Of a stretch of 64,000 bases of DNA, positions 60,856 to 64,000 are shown one piece after another (the first letter of the stretch is position 1; every line of letters begins with the position of its first letter). Source of the stretch: JAITVM01 sp031551135 (GTDB lineage Bacteria; Bacillota; Clostridia; Lachnospirales; JAITVM01); NCBI GenBank assembly GCA_031551135.1, contig JAVBOA010000008.1:98541-162540 (forward strand), read 5' to 3'. The notes beneath the pieces are model-generated. The model made no database searches. It was not told the origin of the DNA and worked only from the letters and a program-made list of their open reading frames with translations. The position numbers and the translations under genes were made by a program.

Positions 60856-61341
60856 ATGAACAACTACAGGAAATCAGCGCATTGCACATACGATATAAAA
60901 TATCATATCGTGTGGATAACAAAATATCGGAAACCAGTGATAACTGGTAAAGTGGCGGAACGCACAAGAGAATTAATACGTTCTGTATGTAAAGAAAATG
61001 AAGTAGAAATATTAAGTGGTCATGTATCGAAAGACCACATACATCTTCTTGTGTCGGTACCGCCACACATATCGGCTAGCAAAATAGTCCAATACATCAA
61101 AGGATATTCGTCAAGGAAAATTCAGATGGAGTTCAAAGAAATCAACAAACAATTTTGGGGACGACATCTTTGGGCAAGAGGATATTTTGTAGCCAGTAGC
61201 GGAAATGTGACTGATGAAGTTATCGCTGAATACATCAAAAATCAAGACATAGCAGAAAATATGAAATCCGATAACTTCAACATCGGCGAACTTTAGGCGG
61301 CTTCAGCCGCTAATCCGAACCTACCGGCTTCCAGCCGGTAG
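60755..61341 (+). mobile_element. IS200/IS605-type insertion sequence
   Basis: A transposase gene is flanked by subterminal hairpins rather than inverted terminal repeats: left end TCGCC/GGCGA (60768-60782), right end GCGGCTTCAGCCGC (61297-61310) and the 21-base palindrome at 61321-61341. This is the layout of single-strand transposing IS200/IS605 elements. No TnpB is present. Exact ends are estimates. Confidence 0.85.
60856..61296 (+). CDS. tnpA: IS200-type Y1 HUH transposase (TnpA)
   Basis: 146 residues, full length. HUH metal motif HIHLLVS (~60-66), N-terminal fold with YHIVWITKYRKPVIT, VSKDHIHLL and QYIKGYSSRKIQMEF. The catalytic Tyr is probably in AEYIKNQ near the C-terminus. ATG at 60856-60858 follows AAGAGGTG. 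Cuts and joins single-stranded DNA at the element's hairpin ends. The gene is intact, so the element may still be mobile. Confidence 0.93.
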   Translation: MNNYRKSAHCTYDIKYHIVWITKYRKPVITGKVAERTRELIRSVCKENEVEILSGHVSKDHIHLLVSVPPHISASKIVQYIKGYSSRKIQMEFKEINKQFWGRHLWARGYFVASSGNVTDEVIAEYIKNQDIAENMKSDNFNIGEL

Positions 61342-61530
61342 TGGTTCAGTTCTAATTTCAATAGCGGATTGTTCACACCATGATTTTGATTCCATGTCTG
61401 CTGGATTTACTAAAATTCTTTTTGCTTCAAGAAAAAAGAAAAGGTCTTGTATTCCTGATTTAGCTGATTCCGTATATTCCCATGATACACCTCCAAAAGG
61501 AGTATCAATACCTGTTATTTTAATTCCCAT
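61321..61530 (-). pseudogene. Accessory gene truncated by the IS200 insertion
   Basis: 69 residues from the ATG at 61528-61530 (GGTGGTGAT upstream). Begins MGIKITGIDTPFGGVSWEYT and includes LFFFLEAKRILVNPADMES and a Trp-Cys pair. It resembles small proteins found in mobile elements (I recall DUF6650 in this style), which are longer. The last eight codons are IS right-end sequence (EPLPAGSR), so the original C-terminus is gone. Divergent from topB. Confidence 0.6.
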
Positions 61531-61602
61531 TCTTATCACCACCTATATTACAAGTATTATACATCAATACGCTGTTTGTAGCAATCAAAAGGAGGATAAC
61601 AA

Positions 61603-63588
61603 ATGCAACTTATTATCGCAGAAAAACCGAGCGTCGGGGCGGCAATAGCCGCCGTCCTGGGCGCTACTAACAGAAAGAACGGATACATTGAGGGAAGCGG
61701 CATTATCGTTTCCTGGTGTATCGGCCATCTTGTCGGCTTTGCCGACGCAGGCAGTTACGACGAGCGTTTCAAGAAATGGAGCTATAACGATCTTCCCATT
61801 CTGCCGGAGGAATGGAAGTATGCCCTCTCCCCTGGAAAAGAAGAACAATTCGCCGTTCTCAAAAGCCTTATGGAGCGCTCCGATATTTCGAAAGTGGTAA
61901 ACGCTTGTGACGCAGGGCGCGAGGGCGAGCTTATTTTTCGGCTTGTCTATGAAATGGCTGGCTGCACAAAACCCATATCCCGCCTTTGGATTTCCTCAAT
62001 GGAGGATAAGGCCATTCGTGAGGGATTTGACAAACTGAAACCCGGCGCGGAATATGAAAGGCCGTATCAATCGGCGCTTTGTCGCTCAAAGGCAGATTGG
62101 CTGATCGGTATCAACGCCACCAGACTTTTTAGCGTCCTCTATCACCGGACCTTGAATGTGGGCCGTGTGCAGACGCCAACCCTCGCCATGCTTGTAGATC
62201 GTGATAGTAAAATATCCGATTTCAAAAAGGAAAAATATCATCTTGTCCGCCTGGACCTGAACGGTACGGAGGCCATAAGCGAAAAAATCCCCGAACAGCA
62301 GAAAGCGGAACAGATACAAACGGCTTGCCATGATGGGCAGGCCGTTTGTGTTTCTCTGGATAAAGAAGAAAAAACGGTAAAACCGCCGAAGCTCTTTGAC
62401 CTTACCACGCTCCAAAGGGAGGCAAACCGTACCTACGGCTACACGGCAAAACAGACTTTGGATTATGCACAAAGTCTTTATGAGCGAAAACTCATTACCT
62501 ATCCCCGCACAGACAGCCGGTATCTTACTTCCGATATGGCGGGTACGGCGGCGGCGGTTATTCTCCTGGCGGCAAAGCTCGCTCCGTTTGACGGATGTGT
62601 TGATTTCACTCCGAACGTGTCCGTATTGCTTTCGGATAAGGATGTATCCGACCACCATGCCATTATCCCCACAATGGCGGCGGAGAAAGCCGACCTTGCG
62701 GCTCTGCCCATTGGCGAGCGAGCGTTGTTTATGTTGATATGCTGCAAGCTGCTCTGTTCGGCGGCTGCTCCCCATGTGTACGAAACTGTTACCGCTGTTT
62801 TTGAATGCGGCGGTTACAGCTTCACCGCCAAAGGAAAAACGGTGCTTGCGGAGGGCTGGAAAGCCTTTGAAAACCTGTTCCGTACCTCTTTGAAAAACAA
62901 GCCGGAGGATGATACAGAGGATGAAAGCAGTTTGTCGGAGCTTGTGGAGTGGAGCACATTTGAACACGCTGCCGCTTCCGTCACCGAGAATTTCACCGCA
63001 CCGCCAAAGCAATATACCGAGGACACGCTTCTTTACGCTATGGAGCACGCGGGCAAAGAGGATATGCCGGAGGACGCCGAACGTAAAGGTTTGGGAACTC
63101 CCGCTACAAGAGCCTCCATTATTGAAAAGCTGGTATCTTCCGGCTTTGCCGAGCGCAAGGGCAAAAGCCTTGTTCCCACAAAGGACGGCATCAATCTGAT
63201 TGCGATATTGCCGGAGGTTTTAACCTCTCCGCTCCTTACCGCTGAATGGGAGCAGCGCCTGTCCGAAATTGCCGGAGGCAAAGCCAATCAGCAGGCTTTC
63301 ATGGATGATATTCAGGCAATGGCAAAGGGATTATGTATCAACTTTTACCGTGCCGACAGCGATATGAAAAACCTGTTTGAGCCTCAAAAAGAAGCCCTGG
63401 GCACTTGCCCCCGCTGTGGGGAACAGGTGTATGAGGGCAAAAAGAATTTTTATTGCGGAAACCGCGGCTGCGGTTTTGTCCTCTGGAAGAATGACCACTT
63501 TTGGCTCTCCAGCAAAAAGGAGCTTATACTATTATCCATTAAATCAGTGGAAAAAAATCTAAGAATGTGTCATAATAACCAAGGGTGA
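61603..63588 (+). CDS. topB: DNA topoisomerase III, C-terminally truncated (ICE type)
   Basis: Type IA topoisomerase as carried by integrative conjugative elements of Bacillota. Toprim domain MQLIIAEKPSVGAAIAAVLG and the acidic site in NACDAGREGELIFRLVYEM; catalytic Tyr in KLITYPRTDSRYLTSDM; NVGRVQTPTLAMLVDRDSK. A C-terminal zinc-ribbon-like part begins with TCPRCGEQVYEGKKNFYC. After SSKKEL the sequence changes to IS DNA (from about 63525), giving ~20 foreign residues and a stop. Base composition is far richer in GC than the host genes, showing horizontal origin. ATG after GGAGG. The core may remain active, but the normal tail is lost. Confidence 0.9.
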   Translation: MQLIIAEKPSVGAAIAAVLGATNRKNGYIEGSGIIVSWCIGHLVGFADAGSYDERFKKWSYNDLPILPEEWKYALSPGKEEQFAVLKSLMERSDISKVVNACDAGREGELIFRLVYEMAGCTKPISRLWISSMEDKAIREGFDKLKPGAEYERPYQSALCRSKADWLIGINATRLFSVLYHRTLNVGRVQTPTLAMLVDRDSKISDFKKEKYHLVRLDLNGTEAISEKIPEQQKAEQIQTACHDGQAVCVSLDKEEKTVKPPKLFDLTTLQREANRTYGYTAKQTLDYAQSLYERKLITYPRTDSRYLTSDMAGTAAAVILLAAKLAPFDGCVDFTPNVSVLLSDKDVSDHHAIIPTMAAEKADLAALPIGERALFMLICCKLLCSAAAPHVYETVTAVFECGGYSFTAKGKTVLAEGWKAFENLFRTSLKNKPEDDTEDESSLSELVEWSTFEHAAASVTENFTAPPKQYTEDTLLYAMEHAGKEDMPEDAERKGLGTPATRASIIEKLVSSGFAERKGKSLVPTKDGINLIAILPEVLTSPLLTAEWEQRLSEIAGGKANQQAFMDDIQAMAKGLCINFYRADSDMKNLFEPQKEALGTCPRCGEQVYEGKKNFYCGNRGCGFVLWKNDHFWLSSKKELILLSIKSVEKNLRMCHNNQG

Positions 63589-64000
63589 TAAAAATGCCGA
63601 AAACATATAAAATTACATCGGAACAAATAATAGAAATTGAAAAGCGTCGCTAAATAAATAAGGATAAAAATGTTGATAAACGATTACGAGCGGTGGAACT
63701 ACGTGGAAAAGGGATGAATAATAAGGAAATATCAGCGATGCTTGAGGCAAATCAAACGGTTGTTAGTCGTTGGATTAGCAATTATGTAAAATTCGGAATA
63801 AATGCTCTTTTGAACGGGAAATTCGGAGGACATCACCGTAATTTGACATTGGATGAAGAGACGTAACTTCTTGCAAATTTCAAAGAATAAGCGAAAAAGG
63901 GTCAGTGTGTGACAGTTAAAGAAATCAAACTTGCATACTGCGAAAAAATTGGACACACCTGTGGAAAAGGTCAGATATATAGGGTATTGAAGAGGCAAGG
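63525..64000 (+). mobile_element. IS630-type insertion (runs off the right edge)
   Basis: Starts TATACTATTATCC inside topB. Its first 36 bases match the left end of the 113-bp repeat at 54042 at 28 positions by hand alignment. It contains a decayed IS630-like transposase. A TA target fits IS630/Tc1 elements. The right end is outside the window. Confidence 0.75.
63594..64000 (+). pseudogene. IS630-family transposase remnant with three in-frame stops
   Basis: From ATG at 63594 the frame reads MPKTYKITSEQIIEIEKRR, stop, INKDKNVDKRLRAVELRGKG, then the HTH part MNNKEISAMLEANQTVVSRW and GINALLNGKFGGHHRNLTLD, then two more TAA stops before VTVKEIKLAYCEKIG. There is no frameshift, only nonsense codons, and the protein continues past the edge. 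HTH plus the RAVELRGKG start are typical of IS630-type transposases. Inactive as it stands. Confidence 0.8.

Noticed and set aside
62086..63048. 320-codon minus-strand open frame opposite topB
   Set aside because: It is fully antisense to a clear topoisomerase with conserved motifs, has no ribosome site, and resembles no protein; typical for GC-richer DNA.
63594..64000. TAA read as an amino acid in the transposase (alternative genetic code)
   Set aside because: TAA ends many intact genes in the same window, for example the ABC and topB-neighbouring genes, so the stops mark decay.

Overview
The window looks like a chromosome segment of an AT-rich, flagellated, endospore-forming member of the Bacillota, most likely a clostridial anaerobe. 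Evidence: flagellar rod genes (fliE, flgC, flgB), spore genes (spmA, spmB, CotF-type coat proteins, an AbrB/SpoVT-type regulator), strong AGGAGG ribosome sites with frequent TTG/GTG starts, and Gram-positive gene orders (ylxM-ffh-rpsP-khpA-rimM-trmD; secG-rnr-smpB). I saw no rRNA, tRNA or CRISPR array. The genus cannot be fixed from the sequence alone.

Layout. 1-2.3 kb: flagellar rod genes on the minus strand, unusually far apart. 2.3-5.2 kb: purM-purN-purD. 5.5-23.6 kb: a co-directional minus-strand cluster and the most interesting part of the window. It encodes four Hsp70-type proteins (one with a degenerate ATPase site, one fused to a von Willebrand A domain), a large helical protein ending in a GrpE-like domain, two TPR/helical-repeat proteins, a beta-sandwich protein, a membrane-anchored coiled-coil protein and an M16 metallopeptidase. 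A consensus sigma-A promoter lies in front of the first gene and hairpins sit between several genes. 23.8-25.1 kb: small, possibly secreted or membrane, unknown proteins. 25.3-30.5 kb: pepD, then the ffh/ribosome-maturation operon. 30.5-45.9 kb: mixed metabolic, regulatory and sporulation genes (threonine aldolase, diguanylate cyclase, ECF sigma/DUF4179 pair, CorC-type protein, ABC-F protein, two alpha/beta hydrolases, spmAB, abrB-like, coat proteins, cysteine desulfurase). 46.0-54.8 kb: two heterodimeric ABC exporters and a divergent TetR regulator. 54.8-60.6 kb: smpB, an S41-like protease, rnr, secG and a FAD-dependent oxidoreductase. 60.7-64 kb: mobile DNA of clearly higher GC, with an IS200/IS605 element, a truncated accessory gene, an ICE-type topB cut short by an IS630-type element, and that element's decayed transposase.

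The Hsp70 cluster reads as a self-contained chaperone machine. A membrane coiled-coil protein may anchor it. The beta-sandwich and TPR proteins may present clients or scaffold the Hsp70s. The GrpE-like protein is a candidate dedicated nucleotide-exchange factor or tether. All four Hsp70s have a nucleotide-binding domain plus a short beta substrate domain and lack the alpha-helical lid. What the machine acts on cannot be read from the sequence.

A family of ~113-bp inverted-repeat elements (three full copies, several partial ones) is scattered through intergenic DNA. Its ends match the end of the IS630-type element at the right edge, so the family is probably a MITE mobilised by that transposase group. 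One copy supplies the last codons of the cysteine desulfurase, one lies in the tetR/ABC intergenic region, and one fragment is part of the purD terminator.
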